64,000 nucleotides of DNA from contig NZ_SOZD01000001.1 in the NCBI RefSeq assembly GCF_004519335.1, forward strand, positions 62,001-126,000, given 5' to 3'. Below, one piece after another: positions 17,366 through 28,452 of this stretch (position 1 is its first letter; the number at the start of each line of letters is the position of its first letter). The notes beneath the pieces were generated by a model. It worked only from the letters and a program-made list of their open reading frames with translations. It searched no databases and had not been told where the DNA came from. The position numbers were made by a program, and so were the translations under genes. The stretch comes from Jiella endophytica (GTDB lineage: Bacteria > Pseudomonadota > Alphaproteobacteria > Rhizobiales > Rhizobiaceae).

Positions 17366-17773
17366 GTGACCGTCTCCACCCCATCCGCCGCCGCGCGAGG
17401 CGCCGCGATGCTTTTCGCCGTGATCCTTTGCGGTGCAGCGCCGGCGGGATCTGCCGCCGCGAAGACGCTGAAATCCGGCGACTTCACCGGTGCCAGCGGT
17501 CACGACGTCTCGGGCAGCGTCCGCATCGAGGAGACCGGCGGCAAGGCCGTCTTGCAGTTCAGTTCCGACTTCGCGTTCGACGGGGCGCCGGATCCCAAGG
17601 TCGCCTTCGGCAGGGGCGGCTACGATCCGAAATCGCTGCTCGGGCCGCTGAAGTCGGATGCCGGCGCGCAGAATTACGCGATCCCGGCGGGCCTCGACGT
17701 TTCCGGCTACAACGAGGTCTGGATCTGGTGCGAGGAGTTCGCGGTACCGCTGGGCATGGCGAGGATCAAATAG
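17366..17773 (+). CDS. Secreted DM13-domain protein
   Basis: A 135-residue exported protein. The GTG start at 17366 is chosen because GAGGAG lies eight bases upstream and it gives a clean signal peptide (AMLFAVILCGAAPAGSAAA). The rest is one DM13 domain: SGDFTGASGHDVSGSVRIEE, FDGAPDPKVAFGRGGY, YAIPAGLDVSGYNEVWIWCEEF. DM13 domains are thought to work in extracytoplasmic redox or electron transfer, with the Cys in the WIWCE motif implicated; this is a prediction for the family. It stands alone between a LysR gene and an L,D-transpeptidase gene. Confidence 0.8.
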   Translation: MTVSTPSAAARGAAMLFAVILCGAAPAGSAAAKTLKSGDFTGASGHDVSGSVRIEETGGKAVLQFSSDFAFDGAPDPKVAFGRGGYDPKSLLGPLKSDAGAQNYAIPAGLDVSGYNEVWIWCEEFAVPLGMARIK

Positions 17774-17936
17774 CATGCGGCCGTCCTTGGTGATCCGTCA
17801 CCCGCCCGCATCACCGGTTCGTCAAAAGCGCTCCTGCTACCGGCAGGCGATTGATTGCCTTGCGCAATCATGGCCCAATCCCGGCAGAGACACGCCCTTA
17901 ACGGGGCATTCAGACATCCCGTGCCACGGTCCTGCC

Positions 17937-18452
17937 ATGCGTCGCTTTCTCGCCTTTGCCGTTCTCGCCGCCGCTCTTTCGACGGCAGCCGCCGCGCCCG
18001 CGCTCGCCAGAGGCGCCGGGCCGCAGGACACCGTCTTCGAGGCTGCGGGGGATCCCGGGACGATCGTCATCCGCACCTCCGAGCGCAAGCTCTATCTTCT
18101 CACCGGAAACGGCCGGGCCCTGCAATACGACATCGCCGTCGGCAAGCCGAGTGAGCAGTGGTTCGGCAAGAGCTGGGTGTCGATGAAGCGCCCGCATCCG
18201 ACCTGGACGCCGACTCCGGACATGCGCGCCAAGAAGCCGAGCCTGCCGCGCTCGGTCGGCCCCGGCCCGAAGAACCCGCTCGGCGAGCGGGCGATGAATC
18301 TCGGCTGGACGTCCTACCGTATCCACGGCACCAACTCGCCGCGCTCCATCGGCTCAGCCGCCTCGTCGGGCTGCTTCCGGATGCGCAATGCCGACGTCAA
18401 GGACCTTTACGAACGCGTCCATGTCGGCGCGCAGGTCTTCGTCGAGCGATAG
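17937..18452 (+). CDS. L,D-transpeptidase (YkuD domain)
   Basis: Periplasmic cell wall enzyme of 171 residues, with a signal peptide (about 1-25, ALSTAAAAPALARG) and a YkuD domain. The catalytic motif is IHGTNSPRSIG followed by SSGCFRMRNADV, where Cys attacks the peptidoglycan tetrapeptide. Such enzymes make 3-3 cross-links or attach lipoproteins to peptidoglycan, and they matter greatly in polar-growing Hyphomicrobiales. The domain starts at TIVIRTSERKLYLL. The gene is single, with 163 bases before and about 195 after it. Confidence 0.9.
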   Translation: MRRFLAFAVLAAALSTAAAAPALARGAGPQDTVFEAAGDPGTIVIRTSERKLYLLTGNGRALQYDIAVGKPSEQWFGKSWVSMKRPHPTWTPTPDMRAKKPSLPRSVGPGPKNPLGERAMNLGWTSYRIHGTNSPRSIGSAASSGCFRMRNADVKDLYERVHVGAQVFVER

Positions 18453-18648
18453 AGGCCGAGCGTCGGAGGCAGCGCTCGTCCGAAGCGGCGCGCGTCTCCG
18501 TCTCGCCACCGAATCCCCCGTCCTCCCGGGCCGACGACGCAAGCTTGCGAAAATGCAGCGGCGCGATTGTCATGCTCGCGCGGCCGATTCAAACTTCGGC
18601 CACTCTTCTCGGCTTTTGCAGGGCCTTGAAGCGGTAGGGGGAGTGGCG

Positions 18649-19323
18649 GTGGGGTCTCGTGTCCTCGGATGTCTGGTCGGCTTTGGCAGCCTGCTCGGTC
18701 TGCCAGCGGCGGCTTTCGCCCATCCGCATGTCTTCGTCGAGCCGCATGTCGAAATCGTCGGCAATGCTGCGGGCGAGTTCACCGCCCTGCGCAATGTCTG
18801 GCGGATGGACGAACTCTTCTCCTCCTCGGTGGTCGTCGATTTCGACAAGAACGCCAATGGCTCCCTCGATCCGGACGAGCTCGACGCCGTCGGCGAGACG
18901 GTGCGCCAGTCGATCGCCGAATGGGGCTTCTATACATTTGCGGAGGTGGACGGCCGCGACGTCAAGCTGACGCCGCCGGACAAGATCCATACGCTGTTCG
19001 AGGACGGCCAGCTGATCTTCTTCTTCGAGATGCCGGTGAAGGAGCCAGTGGATCTCACCCGCAGCCCGGTCAAGGTATCGAATTTCGACGACAGCTTCTT
19101 CGTCGCCTTCGATTTCAAGAGCGCCGACGATTTCCAGCTGATCGACCTTCCCGCCACCTGCCGCAAGAGCCTGCACGTGCCGGACGAGGACGAGGCGGCG
19201 AAGAACTGGATGAACATGATCGCCGGGATCGGCGCGGACGAAGAGGTGCCGCAGGACCAGGCCAATGTCTATGCCGACGTGCTGGCCACCCGGCTGGAGG
19301 TCTCATGCGCGCGGCCGAGCTGA
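18649..19323 (+). CDS. DUF1007 periplasmic protein of a metal transport pair
   Basis: A 224-residue exported DUF1007 protein. GTG 18649 is preferred: GGGGGAG lies just upstream and a proper signal peptide results (LGCLVGFGSLLGLPAAAFAH). The mature part begins HPHVFVEPHVEIVG, the His-rich start seen across the family, which could bind metal. It contains an EF-hand-like loop, DFDKNANGSLDPDELD. DUF1007 genes typically sit next to NicO/RcnA-type nickel-cobalt transporters, as here: the downstream gene starts inside the end of this one. It is probably an accessory metal-binding component; direct evidence for the family is thin. Confidence 0.8.
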   Translation: MGSRVLGCLVGFGSLLGLPAAAFAHPHVFVEPHVEIVGNAAGEFTALRNVWRMDELFSSSVVVDFDKNANGSLDPDELDAVGETVRQSIAEWGFYTFAEVDGRDVKLTPPDKIHTLFEDGQLIFFFEMPVKEPVDLTRSPVKVSNFDDSFFVAFDFKSADDFQLIDLPATCRKSLHVPDEDEAAKNWMNMIAGIGADEEVPQDQANVYADVLATRLEVSCARPS

Positions 19324-20504
19324 TCGCGGGCGCCCTCCGGCGCTCTCTGGCACGGCCTAACGGCGGCGTTCCGCGTCCGCCGAAGCGGGCCATTGTCCGC
19401 CAGGGCGTGGTGCTTCGCGCAGCGAATATGGCCTTTGCGCTCGTGGCGGTGGCCGCTTTGTTCTGGCTGGAGACGTCGCCGGCGCTCGCCCGATCGTCGA
19501 TCGGCATCGGCACCTCCGATGCCGTCACGGCGCCCGGCAACGGCCTCTTCTCGGCACTCTTCATCGAGATCGCCGCAAGACAGCGGGAGTTCTTCTCGGC
19601 GCTGCGCGAGGCGCTCGTCGGGCTGAAGCGCGGCGACGGGGCGCTGTTCTTTCTAGCAGGGCTGTCCTTTGCCTACGGGATCTTCCACGCCGCGGGCCCC
19701 GGCCACGGCAAGGCGGTGATCTCGTCCTATCTCCTGGCCAGCCGGGCCCAGCTGCGGCGCGGCGTGGCGCTCGCCTTCGCCTCGTCGCTGATGCAGGCGG
19801 CGACGGCGATCCTGGTGGTCGGCGCCGGCTGGTATCTCCTGCGCGGCACCGGCATCTCGATGACCGACGCGACGGACTGGCTGGAGATCGCTTCCTACGT
19901 CCTCGTCACCGTATTCGGCCTGGTGCTGCTCGCACGCGCCTTGACGAAGCTCTGGCGGCGATTTCGGCCGGTCGCCGGTTTCGGCGGGCCGCTGGCCCGC
20001 TTCTCGAGATCCGGGGGTGCCGGTGCGATGGGCGGCCTGGCCTTTGCCGCGCCGTCCCAAGCGACCGCCCGGTCGATGCCGGCGGCTGAGGCGCTCTCCG
20101 CAGGCAGGGTCTGCGCAGAGGCGGACGAGGATTGCGGCTGCGGACGGTCGCATATCGCCGATCCGGCGCGGCTGCGCCAGCCGCTGACCTTGCGCACGGC
20201 CGTTGCCGTCGTCGCGGCGATCGGCCTTCGCCCCTGCGCGGGAGCAATCGTCGTCCTGACCTTCGCGCTGCTCAACGAGCTCTATCTCGGCGGTCTCGTC
20301 TCCGTCTTCGCCATGGCGATCGGCACGGCGGTGACCGTCTCAGCGCTGGCGTGCCTGGCGGTGCTAGGCCGGGGCGCTGTCGAGCGGGCCGGCCGGCATG
20401 CCCACCGCGCCGCCGCTGCCGTGATGCTGCTGGAGATTGCCGGCGCGGCCCTTCTGACGCTGGTCGGGATCGGCCTTCTCGGCGGTGCGATCACGACCCT
20501 TTGA
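19305..20504 (+). CDS. NicO-family nickel/cobalt transporter (RcnA-like)
   Basis: A 399-residue inner membrane protein with about seven hydrophobic segments. Signature motifs of the NicO family are GIFHAAGPGHGKAVISSYL in the first half and AAIGLRPCAGAIVVLTFALLNELYL in the second. The cytoplasmic loop joining the halves carries CAEADEDCGCGRSH, an acidic Cys-rich cluster where RcnA has His-rich sequence. The N-terminal 40 residues are basic. ATG 19305 has TGGAGG upstream and overlaps DUF1007 by 19 bases, showing translational coupling. RcnA relatives export Ni and Co; others may import. Direction and metal are not settled here. Confidence 0.85.
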   Translation: MRAAELIAGALRRSLARPNGGVPRPPKRAIVRQGVVLRAANMAFALVAVAALFWLETSPALARSSIGIGTSDAVTAPGNGLFSALFIEIAARQREFFSALREALVGLKRGDGALFFLAGLSFAYGIFHAAGPGHGKAVISSYLLASRAQLRRGVALAFASSLMQAATAILVVGAGWYLLRGTGISMTDATDWLEIASYVLVTVFGLVLLARALTKLWRRFRPVAGFGGPLARFSRSGGAGAMGGLAFAAPSQATARSMPAAEALSAGRVCAEADEDCGCGRSHIADPARLRQPLTLRTAVAVVAAIGLRPCAGAIVVLTFALLNELYLGGLVSVFAMAIGTAVTVSALACLAVLGRGAVERAGRHAHRAAAAVMLLEIAGAALLTLVGIGLLGGAITTL

Positions 20505-20551
20505 AGCGTCATGCGTCCGACTGGACGCACGACCACGGCTTCGGCGAAACC

Positions 20552-21832
20552 CTATTCCGCGGCGCTTGGCTTGGCTTCCTCGGGATGCGGCGTGGTGACG
20601 GCGTCGTATTTGGCGTCGAACAGCCGGCCCTCGGCGAGATAGACGCAGAGGATCGACAGGATCGACAGGACGATGAAGCCGCAGAGCAGCGGGATCAGCG
20701 TGCCGTCGTAGAAATAGCCGATGACCGCGCCGATGATGCCGCCGCCGAAGGTCTGCATGAAGCCGAGCACCGCCGAGGCGGTGCCGGCGACATGACCGAG
20801 CGGGTCCATGGCAAGGGCGTTGAAATTGGTGCCGATGAAGCCGAACAGGCAGAAATTGAACGTCATCACCGGGATGAAGAACCACAGCGGTGCCTGCCCG
20901 CCGCAGAAATAGGCGACGGCGAGATGCAGCGCCGCCGTGGCCATGAAGCCGATCAGGGCGCCGTGGGACAGCCGCCGCATGCCAAAGGTTTCGACGAGGC
21001 GGGAATTCAGGAACGAGGCCACAGCCATGAAGATCGCCGTCGCCGAGAATGCCAGCGTGAAATAGGGGCCGAGACCGTAGGACTGGGTGTAGATCTGCTC
21101 CGCCTGGTTGATGAAGCCGAACAGCACGCCGAAGATCGTCGCCGTGGAGATCGTGTAGCCGAAGGCGATGCGGTTGGTGAGCACGATGCGGAACGCCTCC
21201 GCCACCCGCTTGCCGGTGAGCTCACGGCGATTCTCCGGTGCCAGCGTCTCGGGAAGCCTGAGCGCCGCCCAGATGCCGACGCCGGCGCCGAACACCGCGA
21301 CGAGGATGAAGATCTCCCGCCAGCTGCCGAACAGCATGATTCCCTGGCCGATATTCGGCGCCACCACCGGGATCGCCATGAACACCATCATCACCAGCGA
21401 CATCACGCTCGCCATCCGGCGGCCGCCGAAACAGTCGCGCACCACCGAGATGGCGATCACCCGGGTCGCCGAAGCGCCGAAGCCCTGGATCGCCCGCAGC
21501 GCCAGGAGCATGGTGAAGGAGGTCGAGAAGGTGCCGAAGCCGGCGGCGATGACATAGATGGCGATGCCGACGAGCAGCACACGCCGCCGTCCGAAACGGT
21601 CGCTGACCGGGCCGTAGAGGATCTGGCCGGCGCCGAAGCCGAGCAGATAGGCGGTGATGACGAACTGGCGGCGGTTCGAATCGGAGACTTCGAGCGCCGT
21701 GCCGATGTCCTGCAGGGCGGGAATGAAGATGTCGATCGCCGCGGCGTTCATCGCCATCATGCAGGCAACGAGCAGCACGAGCTCCCAATAGGGCATTCCG
21801 TGCGTGTCCATCTTCTGTGCTGGCACTGCCAT
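20552..21832 (-). CDS. MFS multidrug exporter, Bcr/CflA-like
   Basis: A 426-residue major facilitator with twelve predicted membrane helices. The DHA1 signature loop is GPVSDRFGRRRVLLVG between helices 2 and 3, and RAIQGFGASATRVIAISVVRDC matches the Bcr/CflA drug-resistance group. Proton-driven export of drugs or sulfonamide-like compounds is the family role. Start 21832 is taken because GAGG lies five bases upstream; an in-frame ATG 13 codons earlier has none. The gene is convergent with NicO. The C-terminal tail is hydrophilic. About 310 bases separate it from grxD upstream, with one 10-base hairpin at 22027-22050 lacking a T-run. Confidence 0.85.
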   Translation of the reverse strand: MAVPAQKMDTHGMPYWELVLLVACMMAMNAAAIDIFIPALQDIGTALEVSDSNRRQFVITAYLLGFGAGQILYGPVSDRFGRRRVLLVGIAIYVIAAGFGTFSTSFTMLLALRAIQGFGASATRVIAISVVRDCFGGRRMASVMSLVMMVFMAIPVVAPNIGQGIMLFGSWREIFILVAVFGAGVGIWAALRLPETLAPENRRELTGKRVAEAFRIVLTNRIAFGYTISTATIFGVLFGFINQAEQIYTQSYGLGPYFTLAFSATAIFMAVASFLNSRLVETFGMRRLSHGALIGFMATAALHLAVAYFCGGQAPLWFFIPVMTFNFCLFGFIGTNFNALAMDPLGHVAGTASAVLGFMQTFGGGIIGAVIGYFYDGTLIPLLCGFIVLSILSILCVYLAEGRLFDAKYDAVTTPHPEEAKPSAAE

Positions 21833-22141
21833 GTGGACCTCAATCAACGACTGCGAAGCGCCGAACGCCACGCCCGGCCCGGTGTCGGGCTGCGGCAGTG
21901 GTCGGGCGCTTTGTGAATGGATGTTTCCTGAAGAAACGAAATGAAGGCAGCCGAACCCTTATCAGGTCGGCCGGCCGATACAAAAGTCTAATTTCGCACT
22001 GCAGCAATACGCAGTGTTCAACGCTTGGCGGCCGGCGATTGCCGGCTGCCTCATCGGTAAGGGGCCTGCAAGGCCCTGGGAATGCTGGCTGCGACCTCGG
22101 CCGACGGCGTGTCGGCCGTCAGCCGCGAGGACCTGCCGGAA

Positions 22142-22489
22142 TCAGCCGTTCGCCGCCGCCGGCTCACCGGTCTTGATGCCGTTCTCCTCGAAGAAACCCT
22201 TCAACTCGCCGGCCTGGAACATCTCGCGCAGGATGTCGCAGCCGCCGACGAACTCGCCCTTGACGTAGAGCTGCGGGATCGTCGGCCACTCGGAATATTC
22301 CTTGATCCCCTGACGGAGGTCGTCGGAGGTCAGGACGTTGATGCCCTTATAGTCGACGCCGAGGTAGTCGAGGATCTGAACGACCTGGCCGGAGAACCCG
22401 CATTGCGGGAAGGGCGGCGTGCCCTTCATGAAGAGGATCACGTCGTTGGACTTCACCTCGTTGTCGATCCACTCGTTGATGCCGCTCAT
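22142..22489 (-). CDS. grxD: Monothiol glutaredoxin, Grx4 family
   Basis: A 115-residue CGFS-type glutaredoxin. The motif [19 protein letters not shown] holds the single active Cys that, with glutathione, ligands a 2Fe-2S cluster. [19 protein letters not shown] supplies the cis-proline and glutathione-binding residues. It carries Fe-S clusters and iron signals, usually in complex with BolA. In many alphaproteobacteria bolA and grxD are adjacent; here they lie on the same strand but are separated by a 2-kb acyltransferase gene. Length and motifs are fully typical. Confidence 0.95.
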   Translation of the reverse strand: MSGINEWIDNEVKSNDVILFMKGTPPFPQCGFSGQVVQILDYLGVDYKGINVLTSDDLRQGIKEYSEWPTIPQLYVKGEFVGGCDILREMFQAGELKGFFEENGIKTGEPAAANG

Positions 22490-22712
22490 GCTATCGTCCT
22501 TTTCGTGTTTCCTGCTGCAGGCAGGGCCCGGTTCGAAACTCCCGTAACCGGCTGTCTGGCCGAATGCCTGCGCTGTGATCCGTCAGCCTCGCTTGCAAGC
22601 GAAGCAAGGACGGCTGTTCCCGTCGATAGATAGCATCCGTGCTGCCGGAATTGAAGGATGGCGGTAATCGCCTGCGCGGGATCACCCGGTGCGACCGAAT
22701 TTGTCAGTGACT

Positions 22713-24722
22713 TCACTGCCCCTTCGATGAGGCGGAGAAGCCGTCGCCCCCAGCGGTCCATGGTCCCGCCTCTTTCGCACTCATCAACTGCCTGACGAAC
22801 TTTTGGAAACGCGGACTGCGGGCAATGATACCTTCGCCGCAACGGCTGAGATGATCGCCATCCATGTAAATGAAACAGTTCCCTTCGATGGGATCTTGCG
22901 GGATCGCGAAGACACTGGAGAACGGGACATACTGAATTCCCGGATAGCTGGAGGCAATCTGCCGGACCATTCGCTCGATCTCGAAGAAGATGCGGGGCGA
23001 GGCAGGATTGATCGTCAGCGGCTCACCGAGGAAGGCGACGGCAAGTGGCCGGCGACGGAACTCTGGGAAGGGACCGACCCAGACAAGGCGCTGATTGTGC
23101 TCTGCAGAGAGTTGCTCGAGATAAGCAGCGGCCGTACGGACGAGATCGGGACGCAAGGTGTATCGGCCGCCTTCGAACGCCGCCTCTGGCGACAGCTTAC
23201 CCGCGTTGTCGGCGACGAAATAAGAGCCTGACTGATGAAACAGGACCGTGCCCAGCCGCGAATCGTAGCGATCGAGAAACCGCTCAAAAGCTGCAAGGTC
23301 ACAGCGTGAGCCGCGCGGCGGGCGGCATCCGGGCAACACTGCGCCGATGACGAAGGGGGCGATGTCGCTGCGGGCGACGGCGTTGTAGATATTCATTGCG
23401 TGGCTGTCGCCGAACACGACTATCGGCGGTGGATTGTGCCCGAAACAATCCCGAACCCGTTTGCCCAGAAGTTCGGCCATCTGTTGAATCCAGATCCGGC
23501 AGGCGCCATCGTCGAACATTGTGCCAATGAAGTCGGGTGCAACGCTTTTCGAGACGATCTCGTATCGGTCTGTGGCCTCGGGGGGCAGCCGATATCGCGC
23601 GAGGACGTCACGATAGCCGCCATTCGCCATTCCGGTCGCGCCGAGGGCGATGAAGACCGTGGCGGCCGTCGCCGCGAGGCGGAAGATCGCCGATCGACCG
23701 ATGAGGTTTCTGCTGCGAAACGGTTGCTCGATGAACCGCCAGCTGAGGACCGCGAGTGCGAGGCTGGCGACGGCGAGAAGCGCCATCACCCGTTGCGCAG
23801 GCTCTCCATTCGCGGCGATCCGGGCGAAAGCAAAGAGCGGCTGGTGCCAGAGATAGGCGCTGTAGGAGATCAGCCCGATGCCGACCAGCGGCCGCGCCGA
23901 AAGCAGGCGGTGGACGATCGTGCCCGGCGTCGCAGCCAGGATGACGAAGCCTGCGCCAAGTGTCGGAAAGAGCGCAGCGAGGCCGGGAAACGGCGTCTCG
24001 GCGTCGTAGAGGAAGATCGCCAGAACGATCAGGGCAACACCGGAAAGGCTGACGGCATTGCGGGTGCGCAGCGACGCCGGGAATTGCCGGCGCTTGAGGT
24101 AGAGAGCCGCGAAGACGCCGATGCCGAGTTCGAACGCTCTTGCCGGAAGCCAGTAGAAGCCGAAGGCCGGATCGAAATGGGCGGCCCATTCGGAGATCGC
24201 CAGGCTGACGACGAAGCAGGCGATCAGCACGGGCAGGAGGAACCGGCGGCCGAAGCGCCAGACAAGCGCCAGAAACGGCGGAAAGAGGATGTAGTACTGT
24301 TCCTCGACGGCGAGGCTCCACGTGTGGAGCAGCGGCTTCAGCTCGCCGGCCGTGTCGAAATAGCCGCTTTCCTGCCAGAAGCGGATGTTCGACCAGAAGG
24401 TCGCGACGGAGAGAACGCTCTTCGAATAGCGCTCGATTTCCCCCGGGTCCATCGTCAGCGCCGCCGCGACGCTCGAGACGGCCAGCACCGCGAACAGCGC
24501 CGGCAGGATGCGTCGAGCCCGCCGTTCCCAGAAGCCGACCAGGCTGAAGCGCCCGGCTTCCATCTCGTCGAGCAGGATGCCGGTGATCAGGTAGCCGCTG
24601 ATGACGAAGAAGACGTCGACCCCGACGAAGCCGCCGGAAAAGCCGGCGAAGCCCGCATGGAACAGAATGACCGGCAGAACCGCGACGGCGCGAAGGCCGT
24701 CGATCTCGGGGCGGTAGTGCAT
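22713..24722 (-). CDS. OafA-like acyltransferase with C-terminal SGNH domain
   Basis: A 669-residue membrane protein. Residues 1-360 form the Acyltransferase_3 domain of about ten helices, opening with YRPEIDGLRAVAVLPVILFHAG and containing FFVISGYLITGIL, FWERRARRILPAL and TWSLAVEEQYY. Residues 400-660 form an SGNH hydrolase-like domain with block I VFGDSHAMNIYNA and block V YMDGDHLSRCG, giving a Ser/Asp/His set. Such two-domain proteins O-acetylate lipopolysaccharide, capsule or peptidoglycan, the SGNH half delivering the acetyl group outside the membrane. The gene lies between bolA and grxD, which are usually neighbours, so it may be a later insertion. Target polymer unknown. Confidence 0.88.
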   Translation of the reverse strand: MHYRPEIDGLRAVAVLPVILFHAGFAGFSGGFVGVDVFFVISGYLITGILLDEMEAGRFSLVGFWERRARRILPALFAVLAVSSVAAALTMDPGEIERYSKSVLSVATFWSNIRFWQESGYFDTAGELKPLLHTWSLAVEEQYYILFPPFLALVWRFGRRFLLPVLIACFVVSLAISEWAAHFDPAFGFYWLPARAFELGIGVFAALYLKRRQFPASLRTRNAVSLSGVALIVLAIFLYDAETPFPGLAALFPTLGAGFVILAATPGTIVHRLLSARPLVGIGLISYSAYLWHQPLFAFARIAANGEPAQRVMALLAVASLALAVLSWRFIEQPFRSRNLIGRSAIFRLAATAATVFIALGATGMANGGYRDVLARYRLPPEATDRYEIVSKSVAPDFIGTMFDDGACRIWIQQMAELLGKRVRDCFGHNPPPIVVFGDSHAMNIYNAVARSDIAPFVIGAVLPGCRPPRGSRCDLAAFERFLDRYDSRLGTVLFHQSGSYFVADNAGKLSPEAAFEGGRYTLRPDLVRTAAAYLEQLSAEHNQRLVWVGPFPEFRRRPLAVAFLGEPLTINPASPRIFFEIERMVRQIASSYPGIQYVPFSSVFAIPQDPIEGNCFIYMDGDHLSRCGEGIIARSPRFQKFVRQLMSAKEAGPWTAGGDGFSASSKGQ

Positions 24723-24866
24723 GGTGCGCGCCGGGCGTAGCGACGCCGCCGAGTGGGGTCGGCACGGCCGCAGTGTTCGCTCAGGCTCGGCCGGGCCGGA
24801 ATGCATTCACAGGATCTCGCTGGTTGCGAAGCGGTCGCCGTCAGTGGATCGGCGGCCGCGGCGCCG

Positions 24867-25103
24867 TCATTTGGGCGCGCTGGTCTGCAGCGCGAGGGCG
24901 TGCAACTCGCCGCCCATATTGCCGCGCAGGGCCTTGTAGACCATCTGGTGCTGCTGCACGCGCGACTTGCCGCGGAAGCTCTCGGAAACGATCTCGGCGG
25001 CGTAGTGATCGCCGTCGCCGGCGAGATCGCGGATGCTGACCACGGCGTCCGGAATCTCCTGCTTGATCATTTTCTCGATGTCCTGGGCGTTCATCGGCAT
25101 CAT
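24867..25103 (-). CDS. bolA: BolA family protein
   Basis: A 78-residue BolA protein, with DIEKMIKQEIPDAVVSIRDL at the start and the conserved SFRGKSRVQQHQMVYKAL helix holding the invariant His. BolA proteins pair with monothiol glutaredoxins to bind and pass on 2Fe-2S clusters, and they act in iron homeostasis in rhizobia. The start has two consecutive ATG codons (25103 and 25100) after GGAG. It lies about 100 bases downstream of purL on the same strand, as in many Hyphomicrobiales, while its usual neighbour grxD is displaced. Confidence 0.93.
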   Translation of the reverse strand: MMPMNAQDIEKMIKQEIPDAVVSIRDLAGDGDHYAAEIVSESFRGKSRVQQHQMVYKALRGNMGGELHALALQTSAPK

Positions 25104-25208
25104 GGTACTCCGGCTCGGATCGGTCGGTATCGGATGATAGGCGCCGCATCGGCCGGCCGCAATGCGCGGCGGGCGGCGCCTCGTCGAGGGCAGGGGGAAC
25201 GAGACCGT

Positions 25209-27434
<2,226 letters not shown>

Positions 27435-27534
27435 GGCGGCGGCGTCCGGGAGTGGAATTTCGTTTGGTGAGCCTGTTAGCACTGCGATGGCTCGCGAAAA
27501 AGGCCGCAGGGACCGTGCCGGTGCGTCGACAGGT

Positions 27535-28035
27535 TCAGCCGACGCCGACCCAGTCCAACCGGGCCGTGCGGCAGGGCGCCGAGTCGCCGGGCCGCCGCAT
27601 CACCAGCGTGTCGTCGTCGACCTGCGAGATTGCGCTTCCGGCGTTGCGGCGAACCTGCAGAACCAGCACATAGTCATAGCCAGCCCCCTTGCGGGCGGGC
27701 GAGCGAAGGCACAGCCCGTAGCCGTCGACGGTGCCCGCCGGCAGGAAGCTCGTCGCGCGCTCCGCCTTGCGGCGGCGGAAGACACCGGCGGCGGTGGCTT
27801 CGGCATAGGCGATCTCGGCCTTGGATGGCGTGCCGCCTCCCAGAACTGCGCCGGTTTCGCCGGGATCGGTCGGCGCGCTATCGTCTGCAGCCGCAATCGC
27901 CCCGACGGGATTGGCCGGCGAAGTCTGGCTTGCCGGCATCGGCGCCGGTAAGGGCGCCAGGGCGATCGGATCGGACGCGGCGCATCCGGTCAGCAGCGCC
28001 ACAAGGGCGATCGCAAGGGGAAGGCGAGCCGCCAT
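27535..28035 (-). CDS. Putative lipoprotein of unknown function
   Basis: A 166-residue protein with a lipoprotein signal: basic start, hydrophobic core and lipobox LLTGCAAS, so Cys18 is probably lipid-modified. A low-complexity Ala/Pro stretch (about 20-65) follows, then a folded-looking part with [25 protein letters not shown] and [20 protein letters not shown], containing two further Cys ([16 protein letters not shown]). I do not recognise the family. It lies between purL and a second small lipoprotein gene, on the same strand. No purine link can be seen in the protein itself. Confidence 0.65.
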   Translation of the reverse strand: MAARLPLAIALVALLTGCAASDPIALAPLPAPMPASQTSPANPVGAIAAADDSAPTDPGETGAVLGGGTPSKAEIAYAEATAAGVFRRRKAERATSFLPAGTVDGYGLCLRSPARKGAGYDYVLVLQVRRNAGSAISQVDDDTLVMRRPGDSAPCRTARLDWVGVG

Positions 28036-28040
28036 GCCGG

Positions 28041-28442
28041 TCAGGCCGAGCAGCCGTTATTGCCGGCGGCCCAGCGGTTGACGTCGGCGCCGATCCGCCC
28101 GCCGAGACTGTCGCTCATCAGCGGGCCATAGGTCGAGATCCTGGCCGAGCCGCTCTCACCCTCGACGACGACCAGCGGCCGGGCCTCGGGCTTGCCTTTC
28201 GGCACCAGCAGGAACCGCGGCCTGCCGGAAAAGGAGGAGAGCTCCGGCGCCAGCGAATAGGCGGCGAAGGCCGGATCCTTCGACTTGAACCAGCAGCGAT
28301 TGGCGTTGAGGGCCAGCCGCTCCATCCGGTCGAGGCCGGTATCCGACGATTGTGGGCCCACACTGGGCCCGGTCGAACACGCGCCGAGGGCCAGCAGGAC
28401 GGAGAGGAGCGCGGTCGTCGCGAGCGGGGCTCTGGTCTGCAC
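28041..28442 (-). CDS. Putative lipoprotein of unknown function
   Basis: About 133 residues. GTG 28442 is chosen because it gives a lipoprotein signal with lipobox ALGACS; the upstream in-frame ATG at 28520 would add a proline-rich stretch that overlaps the 3' end of purQ. The mature part has LDRMERLALNANRCWFKSKD, RFLLVPKGKPEARPLVVVEG and a C-terminal NRWAAGNNGCSA. With two Cys in the mature part, a disulfide is possible. Function unknown. It is ten bases downstream of the purQ stop and five bases before the next lipoprotein gene, so both probably ride on the purine transcript. Confidence 0.6.
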   Translation of the reverse strand: MQTRAPLATTALLSVLLALGACSTGPSVGPQSSDTGLDRMERLALNANRCWFKSKDPAFAAYSLAPELSSFSGRPRFLLVPKGKPEARPLVVVEGESGSARISTYGPLMSDSLGGRIGADVNRWAAGNNGCSA

Positions 28443-28452
28443 GGGGGCTGCC

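Noticed and set aside
22027-22050. Terminator after grxD
   Set aside because: A 10-base stem with a GATT loop is present, but there is no T-run on either strand and it lies about 95 bases from the stop codon.
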